Made by a program: the position numbers and the translations under genes. A stretch of 64,000 nt of DNA from Ignavibacteria bacterium (GTDB lineage Bacteria > Bacteroidota > Ignavibacteria > Kapaibacteriales > UBA4661): positions 1 through 64,000 of the forward strand of contig JAAFIV010000004.1 in assembly GCA_013298775.1 (NCBI GenBank), in the 5' to 3' direction. The notes below the pieces were generated by a model. That model did no database searches and was not told the origin of the DNA. It was given only the letters and a program-made list of their open reading frames with translations. Position 1 is the first letter of the stretch, and the number at the start of each line of letters is the position of its first letter. Shown piece after piece: positions 17,471-28,000 of this stretch.

Positions 17471-18952
17471 ATGCTCATCACGCTCACGACCGCGCCAACG
17501 CTTACGCCAGAGACCCTTCACCACAGCGCGTTCTCACCAAACATTTCTGTACAATTCAGCCCAGAGGCACGTTCAGCAATGGATAGTTCCTGTGCCGCTC
17601 TACAAGCGGCATTGGAACATGGCGAACCTGTGTACGGCATTACCACAGGCTTCGGACCACTTGTCCGTTTTGATACGAGCAATAACGATGCACAGGGAAT
17701 CGGCTTGATTCGGCATCTCTGCGCTGGTAGTGGCAGTGCGTTGCCGCAAGCAGTGGTGCGCTCTGCAATGCTGCTACGCTTGCACACTGTTATTCAGGGA
17801 CATTCAGGAATTTCATGCGAGGCAGCCGAGCGGTATAGGGAATTGCTGAATGATGTGCTACAAGGAGGGACTACGCCATTTGTTCCAGCCGTCGGCTCGC
17901 TTGGCGCAAGTGGCGACCTGATTCCGCTTGCTCATGTATTGCAATCCTTGCCAGAAACCCACCAACACACGCTTTCAGGGCGCGATGCCCTCGCTCTTGT
18001 CAATGGAACATCTTTTTCGACTGCGTTTGCCGCATTATCGCTTGTTCGTGCAGAGCGCATGATTGCTTGCTTAGAAGACCTCACCGCATGGATACTGGGT
18101 TTGTGGCAATGCCGCCAAAGTAGCCTCAGTCCTCGCTTGCATGCTGCAAAGGGACACTGGGGGCAAGAAGAATCTGCTCGAAGAATTGCTGCAGAGGTAC
18201 GCAAATACGGGCTTGGAGAGGATGATACGCGCCCCTTGCAGGAAATCTATTCTTTGCGATGCGCACCGCAAATTTTAGGTGCTGTGCGCGATGTGATGCG
18301 CTCTGCACGGGAAATGATTCAACAAGAAATGAATGGCATTGATGACAATCCATTTATTGATGCTATGCCGCTTGAAGCACGTAACGACGAGCTTTTCAGA
18401 GACTTAACCGTTCTACACGGCGGAAACTTTATGACTCAGCACATTGCCTTTGCTGCCGATATGCTGAACAATGCACTCACACAGGCTGGAAACCTCGCAG
18501 AGCGGCATATTTTCGCGCTTACCAATCCCGAAACGAGCCACGCGCCACTGCTTCTTGCCTTCCGTCCTGGGCATTCAAGTGGTATGGCGGGTGTACAGCT
18601 TACTGCTACTGCCTTGGTAGCGGAAATGCGGGCAAATGCAAGGAATTATGGCTCTTCTACTCTGCCCACCAATGCAGGAAATCAAGATATTGTCCCAATG
18701 GGTTTTCAAGCCGCGCAAACACTCTTTGCACAAACGGAACGTTTAGCAGGAATCCTTGCGTGCGAGCTTTTATGCTGTTCCCAGCTTGCCTTCCTGATTC
18801 AAGAAGGTTCTGCGCGAGGACGATACGTTCCGCCGCCAGAGGGACTAAAAGAGGCTACAAACGGCTTTGTACCTGTGCGCGACGACAGAGCTTTGTATGG
18901 TGAAATTGCCGCCCTCGCAGAATGGTTTTTGGGCGAAGGTATTGCCAAATAA
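17471..18952 (+). CDS. Aromatic amino acid ammonia-lyase (HAL/PAL/TAL family)
   Basis: VPAVGSLGASGDLIPLAHV (MIO-forming Ala-Ser-Gly); YGITTGFGPLVRF; GIDDNPFIDAMP..LHGGNFMTQHIAFAADML. Confidence 0.9.
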   Translation: MLITLTTAPTLTPETLHHSAFSPNISVQFSPEARSAMDSSCAALQAALEHGEPVYGITTGFGPLVRFDTSNNDAQGIGLIRHLCAGSGSALPQAVVRSAMLLRLHTVIQGHSGISCEAAERYRELLNDVLQGGTTPFVPAVGSLGASGDLIPLAHVLQSLPETHQHTLSGRDALALVNGTSFSTAFAALSLVRAERMIACLEDLTAWILGLWQCRQSSLSPRLHAAKGHWGQEESARRIAAEVRKYGLGEDDTRPLQEIYSLRCAPQILGAVRDVMRSAREMIQQEMNGIDDNPFIDAMPLEARNDELFRDLTVLHGGNFMTQHIAFAADMLNNALTQAGNLAERHIFALTNPETSHAPLLLAFRPGHSSGMAGVQLTATALVAEMRANARNYGSSTLPTNAGNQDIVPMGFQAAQTLFAQTERLAGILACELLCCSQLAFLIQEGSARGRYVPPPEGLKEATNGFVPVRDDRALYGEIAALAEWFLGEGIAK

Positions 18953-18960
18953 CTTTTATA

Positions 18961-19075
18961 GGGCTTTCGCAAATGGCGCAGACAGGAGTGTCTGCGCTAC
19001 CATCTGAACCAGAGGTATGCGCTTTTGGTAGAACAGACACTCTTGTCTGTTCCATAAAATGAGCATTTTTCGAGA
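18961..19075. repeat. MITE-like repeat family A copy
   Basis: GGGCTTTCGCAAATGGCGCAGACAGGAGTGTCTGCGCTACCATCTGAACCAGA...GGTAGAACAGACACTCTTGTCTGTTCCATAAAATGAGC. Confidence 0.8.
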
Positions 19076-19096
19076 GTTTTTTCTTGTTATAAAAAA

Positions 19097-19114
19097 TAAA
19101 TGTTGCAACATTTA
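19097..19114. promoter_or_regulatory. Putative MarR-type operator upstream of YceI gene
   Basis: Perfect 18-bp palindrome TAAATGTTGCAACATTTA; related sites 19813-19830 and 20101-20118. Confidence 0.6.
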
Positions 19115-19194
19115 ATGTCGCAACGTATATTTGCATTGTTCAATCGCTCACAACTCATAAACAATATTTTGTTTCACATCTTTTTTGTACTACT

Positions 19195-19788
19195 ATGAAA
19201 CGCTTCTTCGCAAGCCTCGTTCTTTTTGTTGTTACTGGCGTAAGCGCCGTCTTTTCTCAAGATACGTGGAATTTGGACAAGAGCCATTCCAGCGTAAAAT
19301 TTGCTGTAAAGCACCTTGTGGTTTCGGAGACTGAAGGCGCATTTAAGCTCTTCTCTGGCTCGGTAAAAGCAAAAGATGAGAGCTTTGTAGATGCACAAAT
19401 TGATTTCACCGTCGATGTAACAAGCATCAATACCGACGATGAAAAGCGCGATGGTCACTTGAAATCGGATGATTTCTTCAACGCTGAAAAATTTCCTCAA
19501 ATGAAATTTGTTGGTAAATCCTTCAAAAAAGCGGGCAAAGGAAAGTATAAACTCACCGGCGACCTCACCATTCGCGACGTAACAAAAACCGTGAGCTTCG
19601 ATGTTGATTTTGGTGGTGTTGCAAAAGACCCTTGGGGCAATACCAAAGCGGGTTTCAAGGCAAGCACAACGGTCAATCGTCTTGACTATAACTTGAAATG
19701 GAATACCATGCTCGAAACAGGTGGCGCGGTCGTTGGCAAAGAAGTTAAAATCGTTGTAAACATTGAACTTGCAAAGGCAAAAGCATAA
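19195..19788 (+). CDS. YceI family protein
   Basis: Signal peptide; WNLDKSHSSVKFAVKHLVVSETEGAFKLFSGSV..HLKSDDFFNAEKFPQMKFVGKSF..LTGDLTIRDVTKTVSFDV. Confidence 0.95.
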   Translation: MKRFFASLVLFVVTGVSAVFSQDTWNLDKSHSSVKFAVKHLVVSETEGAFKLFSGSVKAKDESFVDAQIDFTVDVTSINTDDEKRDGHLKSDDFFNAEKFPQMKFVGKSFKKAGKGKYKLTGDLTIRDVTKTVSFDVDFGGVAKDPWGNTKAGFKASTTVNRLDYNLKWNTMLETGGAVVGKEVKIVVNIELAKAKA

Positions 19789-19879
19789 CCCGCACGTACA
19801 ATAACAATAAAACTTGTGTTGCAACGTTTATACTGGTAATTGTTCAAAGGGGAACAACGTAACTCCTCCAAAAAGAAGA

Positions 19880-19920
19880 CGCGAACACACGTAAAATGGT
19901 GTTCGCGTTTTTTTATTTTT
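19880..19920 (+). terminator. Rho-independent terminator
   Basis: CGCGAACAC-ACGTAAAATG-GTGTTCGCG followed by TTTTTTTATTTTT. Confidence 0.85.
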
Positions 19921-19954
19921 CTATAAATGTTGGTGCAACAGCAGATTGTTTTTT

Positions 19955-20076
19955 GGACTTTGGCAAATGGCGCAGACAGGAGTGTTACGCGCTGCCATCT
20001 GCAACGAGGTTTCATACGACTTCGGTAGAACAGACGCTCTTATCTGTTCCATACAATGAACATTTTGCGAAAGTTT
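19955..20076. repeat. MITE-like repeat family A copy
   Basis: GGACTTTGGCAAATGGCGCAGACAGGAGTGTTACGCGCTGCCATCTG...GGTAGAACAGACGCTCTTATCTGTTCCATACAATGAACATTTTGCGAAAG. Confidence 0.8.
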
Positions 20077-20100
20077 TATGTTTATTTATTGTTTGTTCAA

Positions 20101-20118
20101 TAAGTGTTGCAACGCTTA
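20101..20118. promoter_or_regulatory. Putative operator upstream of marR-like gene
   Basis: TAAGTGTTGCAACGCTTA, near-palindrome sharing GTTGCAAC core with the 19097 site. Confidence 0.5.
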
Positions 20119-20160
20119 TTGGTGTCATTTGTGTTTTTCTCAACTTTTTCCTCGTCTTTT

Positions 20161-20619
20161 ATGCCTCCCCTGCATGAAGAAATCCAGCAAACAAAATTTC
20201 GGAATGAACGCCATAAAGCGGTCATCAATATCATTTTCACAGGAAATTGGCTTACAAGCGAGCATTCACGCTTCTTGAAGGAATTTAACCTCAGCGAGCA
20301 GCAATTCAATATTCTGCGTATTCTACGCGGACAAGCGGGAGAGCCAGCGTCCATCAGCCTTTTGAAGGAACGCATGCTCGACAAAATGAGTGATGTTTCT
20401 CGCCTCGTGGAACGCCTTCGTGTGAGCGGGTTGGTAGAGCGAAGCGTCTGCGAGCAAGACCGCCGCGCTGTGGAAGTAGTGATTACCAAGCAGGGTTTGG
20501 AGCTGCTTCGGCGGATTGATGCTCGTGCCGATGAGGTAGATAGCATCGTATCTTCTCTGACGGATGAAGAACTCCGCTTTCTGAATTTTTTGTTGGATAA
20601 AGTGCGTTCACAAGGATAA
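20161..20619 (+). CDS. MarR family transcriptional regulator (YceI-linked)
   Basis: LSEQQFNILRILRGQAGEPASISLLKERMLDKMSDVSRLVERLRVSGLVERSVCEQDRRAVEVVITKQG. Confidence 0.9.
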   Translation: MPPLHEEIQQTKFRNERHKAVINIIFTGNWLTSEHSRFLKEFNLSEQQFNILRILRGQAGEPASISLLKERMLDKMSDVSRLVERLRVSGLVERSVCEQDRRAVEVVITKQGLELLRRIDARADEVDSIVSSLTDEELRFLNFLLDKVRSQG

Positions 20620-21589
20620 ACCTTGTTTGCCTTATCCTATGACTTTTGGTAATATTAAAATATTACTACAAGTAACTTGGCGGAAAAGAAAATTTTGTGT
20701 AATTTTGCAGCGCGTATGAGAAATACGCGTTGTAGTATGTAGTTTGATATGACATAGTTTGAGACGATACAATATCACCAAGTACGCCCGCAAGCCGTAC
20801 TTCTCGACGACGATGTGACGACTTCCCTCCCCACGCAAGCATAACAACACCTAAGCAAGCACTCGTGGAAGGTTCTTTGGATAATTCTCATTTTTGTGTT
20901 CTTCACAAAGCTCTTTACCTTATCAAAATTTGGTAAATGGTTTTATTGTAAGACGCAGAAAGTCTATTTTTTGAAGATATCCCGCCATTCCCACGCGGTG
21001 TGTTTTTTGTTACTTTTTCTGGTATTCATGCTGTTGTTACCGCATTCTTTTTCGGTGTTCTACCACCTCTACTGTCCTTCTTGTGCGGTCTCCGCTCGCT
21101 CTCTTTTTACCGTTCGCCATGACTTTTAGTCATTGAAAAAACTTACCTTTAGGCACTAGGAAGAATCCCCGCTTTGTGCGATGTTTGTACTGTTGATGTT
21201 CCTTGTTCTTTATGAACATTGTTTAAGCATCTCCACGCATCGGTCTCTTCGGTATTCTCCTTGTAATGCAGATAATTGCTCAGATAACCTCTCAGATAAT
21301 TTCTGGTTTTCTTCGCCTTTTGGTTTGTCCATCGTGAACGTGAAATGAGTTCGACACAATAAGCCTCTACTGTAGCCTTCATACAGTACCACAAAAGCAA
21401 CAAAACATCCTTACTCCCAAATTCCGACCCTAACAGGCAGCAAGTATTTCAGTTCGGTACTGCTTCTGTTCTTGCCAATAATGTACAATTATAGTGGTAA
21501 GCAAACAGCGCAGAAATTGGTATCCACCCGTCCGCAGCGAACACGTTCTTTGAAGTATATGAAGAGAAAGAGCCTCAAGCAACGCTCAT

Positions 21590-21780
21590 TGAGCATAACG
21601 CCATGACAGCATAACGCTCCAAAGCAAGCATAACAACACAATGTGGCAAGCATGACAACGCTATGGCAAGCATAGCACCATGACACAGCATAACGCCATG
21701 ACAGCATAACGCTCCACAGCATAACGCTCCAAAGCAAGCATAACAACACAAGCTGCGCTTGAAAAGCATAACAACAACAT
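21590..21780. repeat. Irregular cluster of AGCATAACNNC short repeats
   Basis: GCATAACGCCATGACAGCATAACGCTCCAAAGCAAGCATAACAACACAA near 21593-21641 and again, rearranged, at 21688-21752; single units at about 20836-20850 and 21860-21873. Confidence 0.7.
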
Positions 21781-22013
21781 ACTGGCTCTTTCCAACATCT
21801 CCTTCACCGAAAAAACGTTCCAAACCGCTTTCCACCGCCCAACGCGCACGCTACGCACAAGCATAGCAACACCCCCAACGACCCCCGGTAGTGTGCAAAA
21901 TAGCCCCATAACACATCCGCTTCGGCAAACACACGACACTTCGTCGGTGTCATCAATTCTTCGGTTGATTCTACTGAATAAATCAACCATAACTTTTAAT
22001 TTTCTAGGTTTCT

Positions 22014-25000
22014 ATGAAACGATTTTCTTCCATACTGTTAGCGGCTCTCGTAGCTACGCTGATGCTCGTGTCGAATGTACGAGCGCAGCAGTACACGGGT
22101 ACCCCTACTCCTTCAGACTGGCAGAACGCGCTTTTGACATGGAACACTCCAACGTTTCCAGGTCAATTGAACGACAATACAATTGCTATTGTCAACTCGC
22201 CTCCGCCAGTAGTTGCTGCTGCGACTCTCACTAACTGTGGCGGTGTGCCGAACCGTGTTCGTGCGCTCCAAATTAACTCTGTTACAGCTGTTACCCTTCA
22301 AGGTACTGGTACTCTTGTTATTGGTGCGTTGAATATTAATTCCAACGTTGCCTTAACCATTGGCCCTGGTCTTAACGTTGTTATTGACTCCATTATTGAC
22401 GGAGCTGCAGGTTCTACAATTTCTGTATTAGCTGGTGGTACGCTCACTTTGCGCAAAGGTGCAAACGCTCCTGCACAGCAGGTGCTTTTAGGTGGTACCA
22501 CGCTTGCCGTCGGCACTATCAATAGTTCGGTTGTTATTGAAAATGGTTTTAACGGCGGCAACTTCCCGACCAATATTTTCTATGCTGTCCCTCCGGCACT
22601 TGCTGCCACAATGACCTATACTGGTAACATTACCGTAAACGGTAATACAAACTTGGGCGAAAATATCACGACCCTCGGTGGTGGCGGTATCTTGACCGTT
22701 AATAGTGGTGTCTTGCAAGTAACTCCAGGTGCAACATTGGAATTACGACAAACAGCTGCCAACAGTCTTCAAGGTACAGGTACATTGAATGCTGCAGTTG
22801 GTGGTAATATCATTCTTGGTAATTCTACAGCTGGTGCAGCATTTAACGCTGCTATTGTTCCTGCTCAGCGTCTTTCAAATCCCTACACAGGTACATTGAC
22901 GCTCAGTGCGACTCAGTCGTACACGGTGAATAGTGATTTGACATTCTCACCGCCGAACCCAGTAACAGCGCAGCAATCTGTTTTGAACATGACAAATGCT
23001 GCTGGTAATTTTATCGTTCCAGCTGGTGTAACCGTGCGTTTTAATAACACTATCAACAACGCCATTCAAGGGGCGGGCCAGGTGTTAATAAATGCTGGTG
23101 GTACTGTTGTTCTTGGCGAAGGCTTTAATGCAGGCGTTGTGCCCGCAGCACGCTTTTCAACCATCAATGGTACACTCCGCACTGTTGGTCCATTGTCTTT
23201 GAACGTTACGGGCAATCCGAATCCCTTTGCCGCAACAGGTCAGTTTGAAATCGGCGGCGATTTGACACTTGCTGGCGGTGGTCAATTGGAATTCAGCCAA
23301 ACGAGCCCGAACTCTGTACGTGCTATTAATAATGCACGTATCATCTCTCCAGGTTTTAATACGGGCGTTCAGTTTAATGCAAACTCGAATAACGGAGTTC
23401 TTCCAGGTTGTTTGTTTGGAAATCCGTATAGTGGCTATATCACTATCCGCTCATCGATGGTACTTTCTTGCGACCTCTCGATGGCAACAGATGCTGGTCC
23501 GATTAACTTCGATGCTACAACTGTTGGTGCTGCTGCAAACATCATTTTGACCGTAAACCCGAATGTAACCTTAGCTCTTCGTCAGCAAGTTGGTGGTCGT
23601 ATGACCGCAGCTTTGGCAGGTGCTCCAGTTGAGAGTCCTCTCCTTTGCTACATACAAGGCGCAAACAATACTTCTCGTGTTGTCTTAGGCTTGGGTGCAA
23701 ACGGTGGTACCGTCCCTGGTGCTAACCCGCTTGTTGCTCCTCCTGCTGCTCCAGTGGTTCCTTTCTTGCCGCTTTCTGGCGTTACCACTTTTAATGGTCG
23801 CTTGGTTTTGGAAGGTTCATTGACGTTGGCTGCTAACCTTGCAATGGGTACAGGTTCTGTCCTTGACCTTGCTAGTGGTAATCTCACTGTACAAGCAACA
23901 CGTACGTTGCGCCTTTTGAACTCTGGTTCAAATTCGCTCATAGGTACGGGCTTTCTCCAAGCTATTGCTCCAACAGCGAATAGCTATCGTCACAATGGCA
24001 ATGGTAATGTTGCTTTCGGTTCAACCATTGAAATTGGTACGAGCATGAACGGTACCATTTTCCCTGCAGCACGCTTTGCAAGCCCGTTCCAAGGGAACAT
24101 CGACTTCTCCACTGCTGGTAGTATTACCGTGCAGGGCGATTTCGTTCACGCAGTTCCTGGTGGACAAGGATATTTCGTAGTTGGTGACGTTCAAAACGGT
24201 GTTTCTACCGCGAACATTACCATTGCTGCAAATTCTTCTGTTCGCTTGAACGCTATCACGCCTTCTTCGCTTTTTGGTTCGGCAATATACAACCCGCCAG
24301 TACCAGCTTTCCCGGGTGGGTCGTTTCAAGGTATTGACCAAACATCACGCCTTGTTTTGGGTGTAGGTCATGCTGGTGGTATCAATGCCCTTGCGTTTAC
24401 AACAACTGGTACATGGCTTGCTAACCCCTTCAATGGTACTTTAGCTTTTGCAAGTAGCGGTATTATCTTCACTTCTGCAACTATCGGTCTTCCTGGTGGT
24501 TTGGAATTGGGTGGTAACGTTTCTGTTATTAGCGGTGGAGCTTCTATCGGTTATGGTGGTGGTAATTCTACCCTTACTGCTACTATTGGTGCTGGGGGCG
24601 GAAGAGGTATGTTCCAACACCCTCATGATCCTGTCGCTGGTCCCACCTATTACTCACCAATTACCATTACCTTGAATAACCAAGCACCAGGCTCAATCTC
24701 TGGTTTAGGTACATTCTTGACCGCAACAGGCAATACGCTTGTTTTCGGTTCTGGTGCAAACGGTGGTATTATCCCAGGCAACCGCTTGGCAAGCCCACAC
24801 TTTGGTACGATTGCTACGGTTTCTGCTATGACACTGCAAGGCAATCTTACTATCGGCGACTTGCGCGATGGCTTCCGTGGTCGTACCGCTGGTGCTGCTA
24901 CGGTAGATGAATTCCATTCGTCTGGCTATTTGAAACTTGGTGATCTTCTTACCATTGATAACAATGCTGTATTGACAGTAAGTAATGCTACTGCGCAGCC

Positions 25001-28000
25001 TTTCTCTACACGTTTTGGTGGCAATGCAGATGCATTCCAAGTTTCAACAAATGGTACTGGTTTTATCCAAGCTAATCCAAACGGCGAGCTTCGCATTTTG
25101 GACGGCTTCAATTCTCGTAACAGCGGCAATTCTTCTGGATATTACGTTAGTATTGCTGGTGCTCAAGCTGTTGCTGGTGGTGCGAACCGTGCATCGGTTT
25201 CAAACTTCATTCCGACACTGTCTTTCTTCCATCCAGGCTTCTTGGCAAGTCCGTTCAATGGTAAGTTGTTCTTTGGTTCGGATATGCCGCAAGATGCGCA
25301 CGCTACCTTGGCTGCACGCTCCTTCACAGGTGGTTTTAGCCGCTTCAATATCACAACTGGTACGCTTCGTATTGGTACAACAGGCTTCTTGGGCTTGATT
25401 TCTCCATTGATTGTAAGCTCTGGTACAGCACAAATTCTTGCTGCTGCTGCTGGTCCTTCCATGTTCGATGGTTATCCACGTGTTATTCTTGAGCAAACTG
25501 GTGCAAATAGCTTTGTTGGTACAACAACAGGCAGCTTTATTCAGTCTTCGACTGGTAACTTTGGTGGTCTTGCTCCGACATTCAACATGGCGCGTAATCA
25601 TGGCAATGCTATCGGTGGTTCTATTTCATTGGGCGTAGGCTTCAATGGTGGTATCATTCCCGCTTCTGTGTTTGCTAATCCATTTGCTGGTCGCTTGAAT
25701 ATGCCGAATGCTGCTGGCACATTAAACTTGGTTGGTACGTTGAACATGAACTCTTCTTACAACCCCTTAGCGATGATGGACTTCGGTGTCCTCAACTTGG
25801 GTAATGTAAATCACGTTCTCAACGTACAAGACGGTTCTACGCTGTCGCTCGGTACAACTGGTACAATCGTTGGTAATATTATTACTAATTACTCATGGGG
25901 TTCTGGCGTTCCGAACGGTAGCATTGCTGCATATACGGTAGCAGAACTTGCAACCTTCCAAGCATTGCAAGGTGCTGGTAGAATCCAAGGTGGTGGCAAC
26001 AACGCTCGCGTTATCATTCCTGGTAACATGAACGATGGTTATATCACGGGTGCAAACTTCGCTGTTCCATTTAATGGTCGTATGGTTATTTCAACAGGTA
26101 ACTCCCTTCCTGGTGCAGATGCTAATGCAGGATACTCGCGTATGTTCCTCGTTGGTAACTTAACCTTTGGTGCAGTTGGTTCAAACAATGGTGTTTTGGA
26201 AATTCAAGCTCCAACCTACGTTGCAACGAACTTGACAAACCAAATAGCTCCAGAACTTGTTCTTGCTGCTCCGAATAACGCTGGCTTGCAAGGCGGTGCT
26301 TCTGTTACCTTCAACAACATTTCTCCAGTATCGGTTGTATTGCCAGGTAATGGTGTTCTTGTTGCGACAACGAACATTGGTCGCGTTATTATTGGTCCAA
26401 ATGCTCTTGGAAACATTCTTCCAGCAGCACAATTGCGTCAGCCGTTTGTTGGTCAGTTGATTGTAACGAGCGGTTCTACTGCTCCGTACGCTCTCAATGT
26501 TGATTTGCGTTTGGCACAAGACCGTGCTACAACGCCAGTAAATGCATACGGTGAGCCTGGTGTTCAAAACGGTTACCTCCGTACCTTTGCTGATATTAAC
26601 ATTGCAAGCCTTGTAACCTTGGGTATTCAAAATACCGCCATCGGTGCTATTACTGGTACTGGTGTATTGCAAGGTGCGAGCGCAAGTTCTACCGTACGCT
26701 TCTTGAGCTTCTTCGGTATGAGTGCAAACAACGGTAAAATTGGTAAAATGGCTGGTCCAGTATTGAACAATGGTGCTGCTGTTGCAGGTTCTATGTCTGC
26801 GACTCTGAACGCTGCTACCGTTGAAACAGGCGGTTTTGCTGAACCATTCAATGGTACTATCCAAACAGACATGGCGCAAAATAATGGTATGCCTGGTGGC
26901 GACCCTGTTGCTGCTCCAGTAGCTGCTAATCCTACCGAACCAAAACGTAACGTGTACCACCTCTACGGTCGCGTTGTCTTGGGTGCTCCAGGTAGCTCGA
27001 ACGGTGTCTTGAATGCTTCTGGTGCAACAATCTATGTTGCTGGTGCTGACCTTGCTGGTCCGACCGTTGCTCAAAACGCGCTTATCCGCTCAACAGTGGG
27101 TAACTTGGTTATTAACAACATCTCGGCTCTTGCTACGGCATTCCCAGGTGCAGGTCGTGTTACGCCAAAAGGCTTGACAAACGGTGCTGCTGTGGCTTTG
27201 AACGGTAACCCCGCTCCATTGTCGCCAAGCAACGACATCGCAACTGCTGGCTTGAACGGTAGCATCGTCTTTGGTCCGAGCGCGCTTGGCGGAAACTTCC
27301 CGTCTGACCGCTTTACAGCATTACCAGCTATCGGTACTGCTATTGCGAACGACCAACGGAACGAAGCTCCATGGAATGCGGAAGTTCGTGGTACCATCAT
27401 GACCTCTACAGGTACCATGACAGCTACCTCTTCTACGCTTGTAAACTTGACGTTTGCAAACGGTGGTTCATTGCTTGTTGGTGGTCCTGACCTCCGCTAT
27501 GCAACATCATCCTTGCCGACAACTCCGGTTTCTACCTTGGCTACCTTGGTGGTTCCGAACAACACGGTGTACACTATCAACACCACACACCGCTTGGCAT
27601 TTGGTGGCAATGGTGCGCTCCTCTTGGGTACAACCAACGCTACTCTTGCCTTTGGTCCATTAGTTGCTGGTATAGCTCCAAATGAAGGTGTCCTCTATGG
27701 TGAAAACCTTGGCGTACACAACAATGGTTCGTTCGACTTTAATTTTGCTGGCTCCCTTGACCTTCGCGGTACACTGCGCCAAGGTGCAGGTGGTCGCGAT
27801 GAAGGTCGTATTCGAGGTATTACTGCTGGTGGTAACATTGTTATCGGTACAAGTGCTACGCTTGACCTTCGCATGCAAACATTGCGCGTTGGTGGTAATA
27901 CTCCGACCCTATTCGGCTTTATCCGCGCTATTGGTACAACAGCTACTTCGTCAGTTCTTATTTTTGGTCCTGACTATGGTCGCTTCCTGAATGGTAACGT

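Noticed and set aside
21590-21780. CRISPR array
   Set aside because: Repeats are short, unequal and overlap; no constant repeat/spacer spacing and no cas genes in the window.
21489-21990. Cys/Leu/Met-rich minus-strand ORFs (e.g. MLLCLLWSVMLWSVMLSWRYAV..)
   Set aside because: Arise from translating the AGCATAAC repeat cluster; open in several frames, no domain or RBS support.
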